Positions 1 through 10,286 of a DNA stretch of 64,000 bases are shown piece by piece. Made by a program: the position numbers and the translations under genes. Numbering within the stretch: the first letter of the stretch is position 1; each line of letters starts with the position of its first letter. The stretch is from Sphaerulina vaccinii (taxonomy: Eukaryota > Ascomycota > Dothideomycetes > Mycosphaerellales > Mycosphaerellaceae). Location of the stretch: NCBI GenBank assembly GCA_022570795.1, contig JAKUDP010000025.1, positions 387,001-451,000 of the forward strand, given 5' to 3'. The notes under the pieces are model-generated. The model was not told the origin of the DNA, made no database searches, and was given only the letters and a program-made list of their open reading frames with translations.

Positions 1-2731
1 CCAATCGGCCATTGTAAGGGTTGAATTCCAGTGCACCTCGAGAGCTCTTGTTGATAGGCTTGAGTTGCTTATCATCTCCAAGCATGATGGCGCCTTGGAC
101 CTTCGGTGACCAAGCCTCGCAAACGATGCCGGCCCAGACGTTCTGCTCCACGTCTTTGCACGCCTCGTCAACGAAGACAATGATACCCTTGCAATCGTCC
201 AAGGTGCCGTCCTCGTTGCGGCCAAAGTTCTCCATAAGCTCAGTGCATCGAACATTGCCAGTAGTGGTGATCACATATCGCGAGAGACGCACGATATGTG
301 CCTTGCAATGCTCATATGACCAAGTGAACATCTTTCGCTGATGAGGATCGTTTGAGTCGAAGGTTCGCTGTTCCATGTGTAAGATGCAGGTTCGGAAGAC
401 TTGCCAAACATCGAAGACTTCAGGATCAGCCATTGCTTGGTCGTCTGCATCCTCGGAGTCCTCTGTGGGCAATTCTTTCTCGAGCGACCAGGTGCCCTTC
501 TTTGCCTCATCAATGACAACTTGCTCCAGACCATAATCGCGAGCATTCGCTTTCTGGTTTTCGTGATCCTGGATCTGGCCGAGAATATATCGCACTTCGT
601 GAATAGTGTCGTGCCGATCCTCGTTCGGATACATGTCTGCACCCAGCTTGTCAATGCCTCGGTCACGCGACGCAGGATAGACCCGATTGAATCGCAGTCC
701 ATCGACGTCTAGGCGGGCCATTGCTCTGGTGAGCTGGTCGGCATTCGAGTTGGCTGGCGCCAATGCCAAGACGTGAAAGCCGAGCTTCCAGAAGTAGATG
801 GACAACGCTTGCTGGAGAAGCGTCTTGCCTGTGCCCGCAGGGCCATGAACGAGCATCACGCCACCCTTGGTTTCTCTGATGGTCTCTATCGCCTGCTTTT
901 GCTCGTGATTCCAGTCGACCTCGTTGTTGATCCAAATGTCCTAAAGTACCAAGGGTTAGCAAGTATCTCTGAAACACAAAGCGATGCCAATGCGAGCTGG
1001 AGGTGAGCCAGTTGCCGTGGTAGCTTCGAGATCGCTGCGAGACTTACGGCTTTGTCTCTGGTCTCTGGGTCAGCACCAGCAGTCAGGTCAACATGCTGCA
1101 GTGCACCATCCTGATTGAGCAGCAAGCGATGCCATCTCTCATTCTCGGGCAAAGCCAACTGTTGGATGGTCGCCATTTGAGAGATGCGCGTGAACTTGGG
1201 ACACCTCGGAAAGAATTTCGCGTGGAAGGTGACCGGCGCAGAGGAAGTGGGCAGATTGCACCAGGGATTGAAGAAGCTCGCTTGATGCGTCGTGATGACG
1301 AAGAACGCATCAGAGGGTGGCAGACCAGGAGCATCTGCGATCTGGAAGCCTGCAAGTCGATACGTGATGTTGCCGATATTGAACACGATCTTGGTGCCCA
1401 AACCGTTTGGCAAGCGGTAAGTGCTGCGTTCGCGCCGGCTGCTGAGCGTTGGGAAATACTCGAACCTCACTCCCAATACAGCTTGTTCAAGCGATCCGAC
1501 CTGGTAGATGGCGCATTTGTGCTGGACCGAGGACCACAGGTCGAGCGCACGCTTTTCTTCCTCGTACTGAATGGATGTAGACATGTACATCTGAACTTGA
1601 AACTCTTTCAGGCTTGTGAAGGTGTCGCGGCATGGTAGAACTACCATTGGAAACGGCGCTAAAGTAGCAGGTTAGCAAGTGTCTCTGGAATAGCAAAGCT
1701 GATGCTCAGGCGTCCATCTCTCAAACTAGCGCCTCGGTGGCCGTGAGTACAGCGAGAAGTCGAGACTTCGGACTTACGCTTTTCCATCATCAACTGTCCA
1801 ACGCTGGAGATCTGCAGATCCTCCATTGTTACATCTCGCTCGGATGGACCAAAGCAAGCGTACTCGGCCTTGCCGATGGAATCGAGCATTCGACCATTGC
1901 CACCAGGGAGGCGATCTCGGATTGACTGGAGAGTCGCAGCCCCAGCGATGTCACTTGGCTGCTCAACCTCAAAGCCCAGTCTCTTAACCTCACCAGATTG
2001 CAGGCGCTCCATAACGTCCATGATCGCCTTCTGTGTCGCTCCCATCTTATACTCGTGATTCTGAATGAGACCGAATCCGGAGCACGTGACGTTCCGCGAG
2101 GAAAACTCGATTCTGCCGATAGAGCTGCCTAGGACGTCGTACCAGGCAAAGTCGGTAATCGGCTGCCCGCCAGCGGTGAGAGCGTTGAAGTGGAATTCGG
2201 TGATGAGCGTTAGGTACTCTTTTCCGTAGAGACTCTCCTTGAAGAGGCACTCCAGGCGAATGCATGGAGCCAGATACTGAGTGGCGCGGTTAGCAGAGTC
2301 AATTCAGAGAAACGGTATAGTATACTTACGAGGTTCGAGGATGTAATGTACATTACATACCCGTCTCTGCCGTCTCGGGGCGGATAGACTTGGCCGTCTA
2401 GGATGAGGCGGCAGAGCATTGCGGGTTCTGCGACGGCGGTCAGGTTGCGCAGCAGCTCTCTGTTGACGTAGTGGTCGTCTGCTGCTCGTCCGAGGTGGTC
2501 CTGAGGGTAGTTATAGAGAGCTACGAGGGTGCTGCCATCATGGACAGTGCCTTTTGTGGTCGCGTCTACGAGCTCCAAAAGGTGTCTCGTAATCTGCGGC
2601 TCACCGCGAGGCACATACGGCGGCGGGGGTGGTGCTTTCTTTGAGAGAGCGGGTGGTGGTTTCGTCTGCTGGTGGTGTCTCTGCACACCAGAAGTGCCTG
2701 TGCGGCCTTTCTTGGTGGCATTTGGCGCCAT
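1..2731 (-). CDS. UPF1/DNA2-type superfamily 1 helicase, 3' end outside window
   Basis: Read as four exons: 2731..2330, 2276..1778, 1658..1048 and 940 to beyond base 1. The start ATG at 2731 opens a Pro-rich basic N-terminus (MAPNATKKGRTG). The third and fourth exons join to give a Walker A motif GPAGTGKT (about 875-810), then a DEAC Walker B-like motif and GDDKQLKPI, the motif III signature of UPF1/DNA2/NAM7 SF1 helicases. About 500 residues precede the ATPase core, so this is not a canonical Upf1: no Cys/His-rich domain is visible. The C-terminal helicase half lies off the left edge. Family knowledge gives ATP-dependent RNA or DNA unwinding; the substrate cannot be read from this part. Introns 2 and 3 (1777..1659 and 1047..941) belong to the repeated long-intron family, while intron 1 is an ordinary 53-nt intron. 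Confidence 0.82.
941..1047 (-). repeat. Introner-like intron, copy 1 (helicase intron 3)
   Basis: 107-nt GT-AG intron on the minus strand, starting GTAAGTCTCG and ending CTTTAG. Its 3' part carries CAGAGATACTTGCTAACC, shared with five other long introns here. Splicing joins phase 0 codons directly before the Walker A region, so the intron assignment is firm. Confidence 0.8.
1659..1777 (-). repeat. Introner-like intron, copy 2 (helicase intron 2)
   Basis: 119-nt GT-AG intron on the minus strand, starting GTAAGTCCGA and ending GCTACTTTAG. The 3' block CAGAGACACTTGCTAACC differs from copy 1 by a single base. It is phase 1 and restores the reading frame between exons 2 and 3 of the helicase gene. 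Confidence 0.8.
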
Positions 2732-2784
2732 GGTGGTGTGTGTATTGTGTTGGAGAAGCTTTGAAGAAGAGTTGTTTTGACTCA

Positions 2785-2804
2785 ACACCGGCACAAGCCG
2801 GTGT
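2785..2804. repeat. Perfect 8-bp hairpin in the helicase 5' leader
   Basis: ACACCGGC, a 4-nt loop, then GCCGGTGT. It lies 54-73 bases upstream of the helicase ATG (minus strand), so it would sit in the 5' untranslated leader or core promoter. No function is known to me; it could be an RNA hairpin or a palindromic protein site. Confidence 0.55.
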
Positions 2805-2818
2805 GAGCTTTCGCGAGA

Positions 2819-2890
2819 GGCAAGAACTACCATCCTTCGCAAGGCAAGGCCTACCAGCCTTTGCAAGGCAAGAACGACCTCCCCTGCAAC
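2819..2890. repeat. 24-bp minisatellite, three copies
   Basis: Three head-to-tail 24-bp units at 2819-2842, 2843-2866 and 2867-2890, each starting GGCAAG and most ending GCAA. They differ at several positions, so this is an aged array. Because 24 is a multiple of three, all frames stay open, but no start or splice context supports translation. Confidence 0.7.
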
Positions 2891-2899
2891 CATATTTCC

Positions 2900-4060
2900 G
2901 CACACTCTCTCTATTCGTACAGCAGCCATGCCAGTGAACAGTCGTTGCCAGCAGTATTCCGAAAGAACGAGACGGCAGAGACGAATGCTATAAGCAACCC
3001 GCATCGAGCAACACACACCATGTCTCGACAGCAACCTGCCTACGATTTTTGCGGCATCCTCGCCCTGAGAGGCTCAGTCGATATGCTCGAGCAGAGAGGC
3101 ACGCGATGTCTGGAGCAAAGACGCAACTGATATGCGCCGGCAGTATACACCATCTTCTGTTCGCCGGATCGGCCGTCTCAGACGACGCGCTCAAGCCTAT
3201 AAGTCGCTCCACACGCGATCGGCAGCCAAGGTATCGCAGCTCCAGACATATCCAAGACCAAGACGACTGGAACTGGCGATCAGGGAGGTTCCTCGGCGAC
3301 AGAGTGCCCGCCACGGCACAGCATCTTGATGCTCCACCGTGAGAACCTCCTGGGCACTCTGTGTTCCTTGCCACTACCGCGCCAACCAAGAGCTTTAGGC
3401 GGCAATATTGGGAAGAACGAGATGGCAGAGATGAATGCCATAAGCAGCCCGTATCGATCAGCGCGCACCGTATCTCCACTGCGACCCGCGAGCATCTTCG
3501 ACAACATTCTCGCCCCGAGAGGCTCAGTCGATAAACTCGAGTAGGAAGCCGCGCGACAACTGGAACGAACACGCGACTAAGATATGCCAGCAGCCTAGAG
3601 CAACCTCTGTTCGCCAGACCGGATCGAGCTGCCGCAGTCTGTAACAGAGGGCGGAGCGCGGAGCCATTGAACTTGTCTTCATCAGAGAGGCTTTCCGACG
3701 TCGCACACTCTCTCCGTTCATACAGGGGCCACGCTGATCACCATTCGTTCCAGCAGTATTCCGAACACCTGGAGGGCAGAGACGAATGCCATGAGCAGCC
3801 CACATCGATCAACGCGCACCATGTCTTGACTGCGACTCACGAGCAGTCTCTGCAAGAATCTCGCCCCGAAAGGCTCAGTCGATATACTCGAGCAGAGAGG
3901 CATGCGACAACCAGAGCAAAGACGCGGTTGAGATATGCCGGCAGTCTATACCACAATCTGTTCACCAGAAAAGACCGAACGATCGTAGTCTCCGACAGTA
4001 CGGTCTCCGACAGAGCGCGGAGCCATTGGACTTGTCCTTTCAGAGAGGATTCCGGACATA
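2900..4060. repeat. Three diverged copies of a 350-450 bp repeat
   Basis: Similar blocks recur around the shared word CAGAGA(C/T)GAATGC at 2976, 3426 and 3776 (spacings 450 and 350). Each is followed by a stretch containing GAGAGGCTCAGTCGATA (GAAAGGCTCAGTCGATA in copy 3) and then an (A/C)TCTGTTCGCC-like word. Flanking parts are shared pairwise: GCACACTCTCTC near 2900 and 3705, and GCGCGGAGCCATTG near 3655 and 4015. Copies have many substitutions and small indels. No reading frame is conserved across the three, so they look non-coding. They occupy most of the spacer between the helicase and ada2 genes. Confidence 0.65.
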
Positions 4061-4789
4061 TACTGCTCGCCAGGAGCTGTGGAGCTGTCGAGCTGTGGAG
4101 CTATGTATGCCATGCACGCGATGAGAGCATGTGCCACCCTGTCGTGCGTCCCTCGCGCTGCCGCTTCGCATCGCATCGGATTCCAGAATCGTAGCGCAGC
4201 CTCCGGGAGACTCTCTCGGTTTCTTATGGCCAACGCGATGATCAACAGGTCATGCTACCAGCATTCCGGGAAATGAGCAAGCGAAAATACTTGCTTTGGA
4301 CAGAAGCGCCCGTCGTTCCGCACGTCGTGTCGCAGCCAGCGCAAGCCTTGCGAGTCTCCTGTGACAGAGTCCACTGTCCAAGCTTTAGTAGCTTAGCAAC
4401 TCGGTGTAGCGAAGGAGCTAGTGCTACACTTTCGTTACAGTCAGTCAGTACATGCCGCGAAGCGTCAACTGAACGGCGTTCAGAAGTCGCTTCGTTATGT
4501 ATACACGATGTCATTTTCTACATAAGTCATCCAGGCGTTCTATTCGTGAAGCGCTTTTGCTGCTCGTAGGCTAGCTTGTGTCCCTTCTGGGTTGCATGGC
4601 GAATGCGCTGTTCTGTATTCATCGCTGACAGCGGCATAGAGCACAGCTTGGCCGACATGTTCTCCTTGATCTGTGCTTAACCAAGATACATAGGTATACT
4701 TGGCAAGAATTTGCACCTGCTGCTTGACCAGCATATACGCCAGGGCTAGTGGCCTTCGTTCCTACTCATACGGCGCCATGACCTCCTTC
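4061..4789. other. Intergenic spacer, no gene seen
   Basis: Lies beyond the diverged repeats and downstream of ada2 on the minus strand. Only short unsupported frames are present. It should contain the ada2 3' untranslated region. Confidence 0.5.
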
Positions 4790-6331
4790 TCAAGCCTTGG
4801 CCGCGTTGCTGATCCAGCCCGAGTCGACTAGGAATTCGAAGACTCTTCCGCCCTTGGTAGTATCGATCTTGCTGATCTCCCGAACATTCTTCTTCTTGAG
4901 CTTGCCATCCGCCTTCATGGCTTCTCGCAGCACTGCATCTTTAATACAAATATATGCCTTGGGGTGCAGATGAAGCTTGTTGCAAAGATCCTGCTCCGAA
5001 GGCTGAAGTAGCTGCCAGTCCGGTGCTCTATCCTCGTCCCAATTCTCTGGTGCGAGACCTGGTATCGGCTGCAGTGGAATGCGTTTGGGACCATCGCCAT
5101 TCGTCGAGACGTTCAGCTGAGCCTTGTCCGAGTGAAGTCTGACTGGTAAGTCCGCTCGTTGGGTGTAATTTATCACATCCGGTGCCACTTCAGGAGCACC
5201 TTTGTCCTTATCCGCAGCCTTCGGCCGTATGCCATTCAACTGTCGATCGAACTGCCCTGGAGGTACGAAAGACTTGGCTGTCCTACTAGCTTTTGCGGCT
5301 TCGTACTCCGCCCCAGCTTGCAGCGTAGAGATGCGCATTCTACGCCACTCTTGCAACTGCGCAATGGCTTGCCGCAGGTTCTGCTCCTTTTCCAGATCCT
5401 GCGAAAATTCCACAAAATCCGGGTGTGACATGATTCTGGCGAATGGCTTCAGCTTGTGGTATAGATCTCTTTGCTCCTTGGTACGTTTCTTATCAATGTT
5501 GGTGTTCTTCCTGTAGTCCAACAGCCTGTGGTTGAAGATGACCTTCTTCCGATCCGTTCTCGCAGTCAATCTATCGTTGTATATCGTCATGACCACCATC
5601 TTCAGTTCCGTCTCGGGATCGAACTGCTTCGTTTGTGGATTTATGCCTTCTTCAGGGGAGAACTGCATGTGCTGTACCGCTTCCTCGGCTTCGTTGAAGT
5701 ACTCATTTTCGAATTCCAGACGCCCGGGCATGAAACCAGCAACTTCGTGACAGCTAGGTACAGAGGAGGTAGGCTTGGCTGGTAGTGATGCTGTCTCCTT
5801 CTGCTCGTCCTTTGCTTTGTTGCGTTCATCTATGCGCCTCTTCTTTCGCTGTTGGAACTCTTCTCGCGGTACTGCATCACTCAGTCTCGTGTCTTTGGGA
5901 TCCGCCCGCTCCGGTAAGGGGAACTTTGACGAGTTCAGGTATGTCTGAATATAGTGGTCCCGCACCTCATCCTTCTCGCGGCCTCCAATATGCTCTGCCA
6001 TGTCCGCGAAGCTCCCCAGTCCATACTGCTCGGCGCCTTCCAGCAGCAGTAGCTCTTCATCGGCGCCCCATCCTTCGTCGAATATCGGTATGCTATGAGG
6101 CTCAATCACCTGGTAGGCATGTGTGCGCGGGTCGTGGTGCAGATTCGCTTGACCTTGGCTGAAGCATGGAACGCAGAGATCGTAGTCGTTGCAGCTTTTA
6201 CTGGCGCATCTTATGCGTACAGTCGAGGTAATATCGTTACTGCACACATTACAGATGTACTTCACACCGCCGCCGCCTGAAGAGCCACCTTCTGACTTTG
6301 GTGCACCTTTCGCCTTGGTGATGAGACCCAT
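4790..6331 (-). CDS. ada2: Ada2, SAGA/ADA histone acetyltransferase adaptor
   Basis: Uninterrupted 513-residue protein. It begins with a ZZ zinc finger from about residue 25 (CNVC then CASKSCNDYDLCVPC), immediately followed by a SANT/Myb domain (DEGWGADEELLLLEGAEQYG). A charged middle segment follows, with the ADA2 YDRLTARTDRK-like and helical regions, and a C-terminal SWIRM domain (about 430-513, ending in LVDSGWI). This order and length match fungal Ada2, the adaptor that stimulates Gcn5 acetylation of histone H3 in the nucleus. The ATG at 6331 is followed by a Gly-rich linker and then the ZZ domain, as expected for a complete N-terminus. It is transcribed divergently from sch9. Confidence 0.96.
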   Translation of the reverse strand: MGLITKAKGAPKSEGGSSGGGGVKYICNVCSNDITSTVRIRCASKSCNDYDLCVPCFSQGQANLHHDPRTHAYQVIEPHSIPIFDEGWGADEELLLLEGAEQYGLGSFADMAEHIGGREKDEVRDHYIQTYLNSSKFPLPERADPKDTRLSDAVPREEFQQRKKRRIDERNKAKDEQKETASLPAKPTSSVPSCHEVAGFMPGRLEFENEYFNEAEEAVQHMQFSPEEGINPQTKQFDPETELKMVVMTIYNDRLTARTDRKKVIFNHRLLDYRKNTNIDKKRTKEQRDLYHKLKPFARIMSHPDFVEFSQDLEKEQNLRQAIAQLQEWRRMRISTLQAGAEYEAAKASRTAKSFVPPGQFDRQLNGIRPKAADKDKGAPEVAPDVINYTQRADLPVRLHSDKAQLNVSTNGDGPKRIPLQPIPGLAPENWDEDRAPDWQLLQPSEQDLCNKLHLHPKAYICIKDAVLREAMKADGKLKKKNVREISKIDTTKGGRVFEFLVDSGWISNAAKA

Positions 6332-7453
6332 CTTCTCAGAAGTATCGCGCGTATACTATATGCGCATCGTAGAATGTCTGAGAGGAAGGTCGTGGTGGTA
6401 TCGTTAATGGTGATTATCCATTTCAGTTGCGCGTGGTTGTTGCGTCGCGTGTGGTGATGCTTAAGTCGACGTTGAAGTGAAGCGTCGGGCCGAGCTCGCC
6501 GAGATCGGAATCTCAGAATTCATGATCAAGTCTCCACTCTCACCTTCACTTTGACATCCACATCCAAACCGATCTAGCATCTCTTTCGAAGACAGCCCAG
6601 GACATCCAAGTCCCCGAGAGACTGCTCGATGCGGCATCGTCGAGCGTCAACTGCTCCTCACCCTGTAGAACATGATCTCTACTGCACAAATTACTGGGCG
6701 ATTGCGTGGCTTGAGTGAAGCTGCATCAGCGTTTTGATACCCTTGAATCTCGGCCTCACGGACATGAATGTCTCCGATGCAATTATCAGAAGCGAACATG
6801 CATAGTGGCAACCGCCTACTACTATTAATGCGTACTGCTTGCTTGGCTTGACCGTTATAGCCGAGCATTTGTGGCGAATGCCATGGAGTCTACTAGAGTA
6901 CGAACAGTATGATGTGGTTTGGCAATTAGTCATGAACGTACACCAAGCACTCGACATAAGGAATAAGCAAGGCATGAGCGACCAAGATAGGAGGTTTAAA
7001 GTGACATATATATATCTTCAATCAAGCTTCACTTCGCACTGTTCGCATTTCCAATCAAGTTGCAGTTTCAGCCCTACGAACCTATTCTTGCACTGCCACG
7101 ACGGGACCCACGCCCCTTCATCCATCTCTCGGACGTGCAGCAACCCGCACCAACCACTTCCCATTCTTGTGACTTTGTGATCTCGAATAGGGACCTTTCA
7201 GTATTGCCAACTTCCACACAAACAACATCTTGCCTCACTCGACGTCGAAGGCGGTCTCTTGGTAGCATTACGAATTCCATCGTTTCACATAGAGCGGGAC
7301 CGCCGCCGCTTGCTGCCCTGCTGGACGAACACGAGCACTCTGGATCGTCATCTACACATCAGTGGGCCAGACAAGCAGCAAACTGTTGGCGGACACCGTC
7401 GCCGAACCTCTTGACCGATTAGCAACCACCTAGACACAGCGACCGGCACAAGC
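6332..7453. promoter_or_regulatory. Divergent ada2/sch9 promoter region
   Basis: 1.1-kb spacer between the two divergent starts. Pyrimidine-rich stretches lie at about 7010-7130 upstream of sch9. No open frame here is convincing and no specific binding site could be assigned. Confidence 0.5.
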
Positions 7454-9530
7454 ATGTCGTGGAAGCTCACCAAGAGTACGCGATTGTCGGTGAGCACTGG
7501 ACTTGTTACATATAGCTGACGCACAAAACAGAACTCAAGGAGACCCATCTTGGGGCTCCCTTCTCCAACACATTCTCGCGCTCCTCGTCGCAATCTACCA
7601 TCGTCGACTCGGCGCAGAAAACGCCTGCCACGACGACAACGCCTGCCAGTCAGACTTCCAGCACTCCGTCCTCGACCGCGACCCCTTCCAATGGCGCCGC
7701 AGATCCACAAGGCATTGTTGCCTCCGAGCAGATGGCCACTGCGCCAGCAGCACCAGCGAAGCCCGGTATCCTTATATTGACTCTGCACGAAGGTAAAGGC
7801 TTCAGCTTGCCTCCGGGACAAGAGCAATTGTTCCAGAGACCGGGACATGGTGGAAGTATGAGCACTGGCTCCTTCGCAAGTAGCTATATGGGCGGCAACA
7901 GTGCAAGACCAGGATCGAGCGCACAGAATCAGGGAGGTTTCCGTCCGGTATCTGCCAGTGGTGGTGGTATCAACAACATGCCCTCCACACATGGCCGCTA
8001 CAGCAGCAAATACCTACCTTATGCACTTGTCGACTTTGATAAACAACAAGTGTTCGTCAATGCTGTCTCTGGAACGCCTGAGAATCCGGTATGGGCTGGA
8101 GAAAACACACAGTATAAGTTCGATGTCAGCCGGTCGACCGAGATCAGCTTGTCGCTCTACCTTCGCAATCCGAACTCTCAAAACAACAACAGACAACAGG
8201 ACATCTTCATCGGAACCTGTCGCTTGACTCCAACCTTCCATGAAGATGCACAGACAGGCGCAACGCAGCAGGCACCACAGACCACAGACAGCAAAAGCAA
8301 GAAGGACAAGAACATGCCACCACCGCCACAATCGAATAATGGTTCGATCTCAGGAGTCTTATGGCATGATGTGCAATTCGGCTCTGGAGCCATCAAGCTG
8401 GGCGTGAAGTTCGTAGAGAACCGACAACGATCACTAAAGGTTGAGGACTTTGAGCTCCTCAAAGTGGTGGGCAAGGGCAGTTTTGGCAAAGTCATGCAAG
8501 TCATGAAGAAGGACACGAACCGAATCTACGCACTGAAGACCCTGCGCAAACAACACATCATCTCCAGGTCCGAAGTTGCGCATACACTGGCTGAGCGATC
8601 CGTCCTGGCACAGATCAACAATCCTTTTATCGTACCATTGAAGTTCTCCTTCCAGTCTCCTGATAAGCTGTATCTTGTACTGGCCTTTGTCAACGGAGGC
8701 GAACTGTTCCACCACCTGCAGAAGGAGCAGAGGTTCGACATCAACAGATCCAGATTTTATGCTGCCGAACTTCTTTGTGCTCTGGAATGCTTACACGGAT
8801 TCGGTGTCATCTATCGAGATCTGAAGCCGGAGAATATCTTGGTTGATTATGTTGGTCACATTGCACTGTGTGACTTCGGACTATGCAAACTTGATATGAA
8901 AGATGAGGACAAGACCAACACTTTCTGCGGAACACCAGAGTACTTGGCACCCGAATTGTTACATGGACAAGGATATACCAAAGCAGTCGATTGGTGGACG
9001 TTAGGTGTGCTCCTCTACGAGATGTTGACTGGCCTGCCCCCGTTCTACGACGAGAACACGAACGAGATGTACCGCAAGATTCTTTCAGAACCGCTGCACT
9101 TCCCAGGACCAGAAATTGTGCCTCCTGCTGCACGAGATCTGCTCAGCAAGCTGCTTGACAGAGATGCAACCCGCAGACTGGGTACCAATGGTGCTGCTGA
9201 GATCAAGGTGAGTTGCTCGACCCATTGTCCTTGCGAATCGTGACTAATTGTTACTAGGCACACCCATTCTTCCATAGCATCGACTGGCGCAAGCTGTTAG
9301 ACCGCAAGTACGAGCCAAGCTTCAAGCCCAACGTGGTTGATGAGCTCGACACGGCCAACTTCGACAAGGAGTTCACGTCAGAAGCACCTACCGACTCGTA
9401 CGTGGAAGGGCCGATGCTGTCTCAGACAATGCAGCAGCAATTCGCAGGCTGGTCGTACAATCGTCCCGTGGAGGGTCTTGGTGATGCAGGAGGCAGTATC
9501 GCACGTGGCAGCGGATTTGATCAGAGGTAG
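7454..9530 (+). CDS. sch9: Sch9-type AGC protein kinase with C2-like domain
   Basis: Exons 7454..7475, 7532..9207 and 9258..9530 give 656 residues. The tiny first exon encodes MSWKLTK and joins in frame to KLKETHLGAP, the typical start of fungal Sch9/SchA. A C2-like region (about 85-280) precedes the kinase domain: Gly loop VVGKGSFGKV (about 320), YALKTL lysine, YRDLKPENIL catalytic loop, DFGLCK and the activation-loop TFCGTPEYLAPE. The last exon holds the AGC tail with hydrophobic motif FAGWSYNRP. In fungi this kinase acts downstream of TORC1 and glucose signalling to control growth, conidiation and stress responses. Introns are 56 and 50 nt. All key kinase residues are present. Confidence 0.95.
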
Positions 9531-10286
9531 AATCTGCGACACATCCGGGCCAGGAAAGACAGCAAGACTTCGCAGTAAGGGCATTCGTCAGCAAGTAACA
9601 GAGATGACGCTGGGAAAGTCAACAAGAGGAAGATTCTTCTGCTAGAGATGCGATTGCGATAACATGAAGACCGCAAAGTCACCGTCAGTAGGTACTCTTC
9701 TAGATCATCAGCCGCTTCGCCGGCCATTTAGGCTGGGCCTAGAAAAGAGAAAACGAGCAAGCATGTCGGGAATGAATCGATTCTTGTTCGGCTTTTATCT
9801 TCTTGTTTTCAAAGGCCGATGGACCCAAGAGGCGTACCAAATAACCACTGAGCATGTTTGAGATACAGAGCCTCAGACGAAATCAAGGCGTGAACTGACG
9901 ATAAGATCACTGCTAGGCGGCTACAGACAGAAATGAGGCCGTTCGAGCCCCCCAACTGCATTCACATTGAGCGACCTGAAACGCGGAAGGCAGCGGTTGG
10001 ACGATGAGTGAATGGGAAGTGGCAGTGACATCAGGTGGGGCAGAACAGCTCACTCTCTCGCGGACTCGACAACCTTCTTTTGCATCCCAATTACAACTTG
10101 GCTTCACCACTCAAGTCTCTTGATCAACTCACACGTACAATTATTGCTTCAAGCTCCCTTGGGATATACGGTAGGCAATTCTTCCACCATGACTAACGTG
10201 CGTCAATGGCTCAACAAACTGACCGGGCGGCTACCTACAGAAATAGACCATCACACTGAGAAACATTGCAGGAAAAGATCGCCACG
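9531..10286. other. Spacer: sch9 3' region and GPI promoter
   Basis: Contains no supportable gene. A CT-rich stretch at about 10060-10190 precedes the isomerase gene and is likely its core promoter and leader. It may also hold a 5' mini-exon (ATG at 10190, see the isomerase entry). Confidence 0.5.

Noticed and set aside
9935..9960. GTTCGAGCCCC word resembling a tRNA T-loop
   Set aside because: No matching A-box or acceptor stem in the preceding 80 bases.
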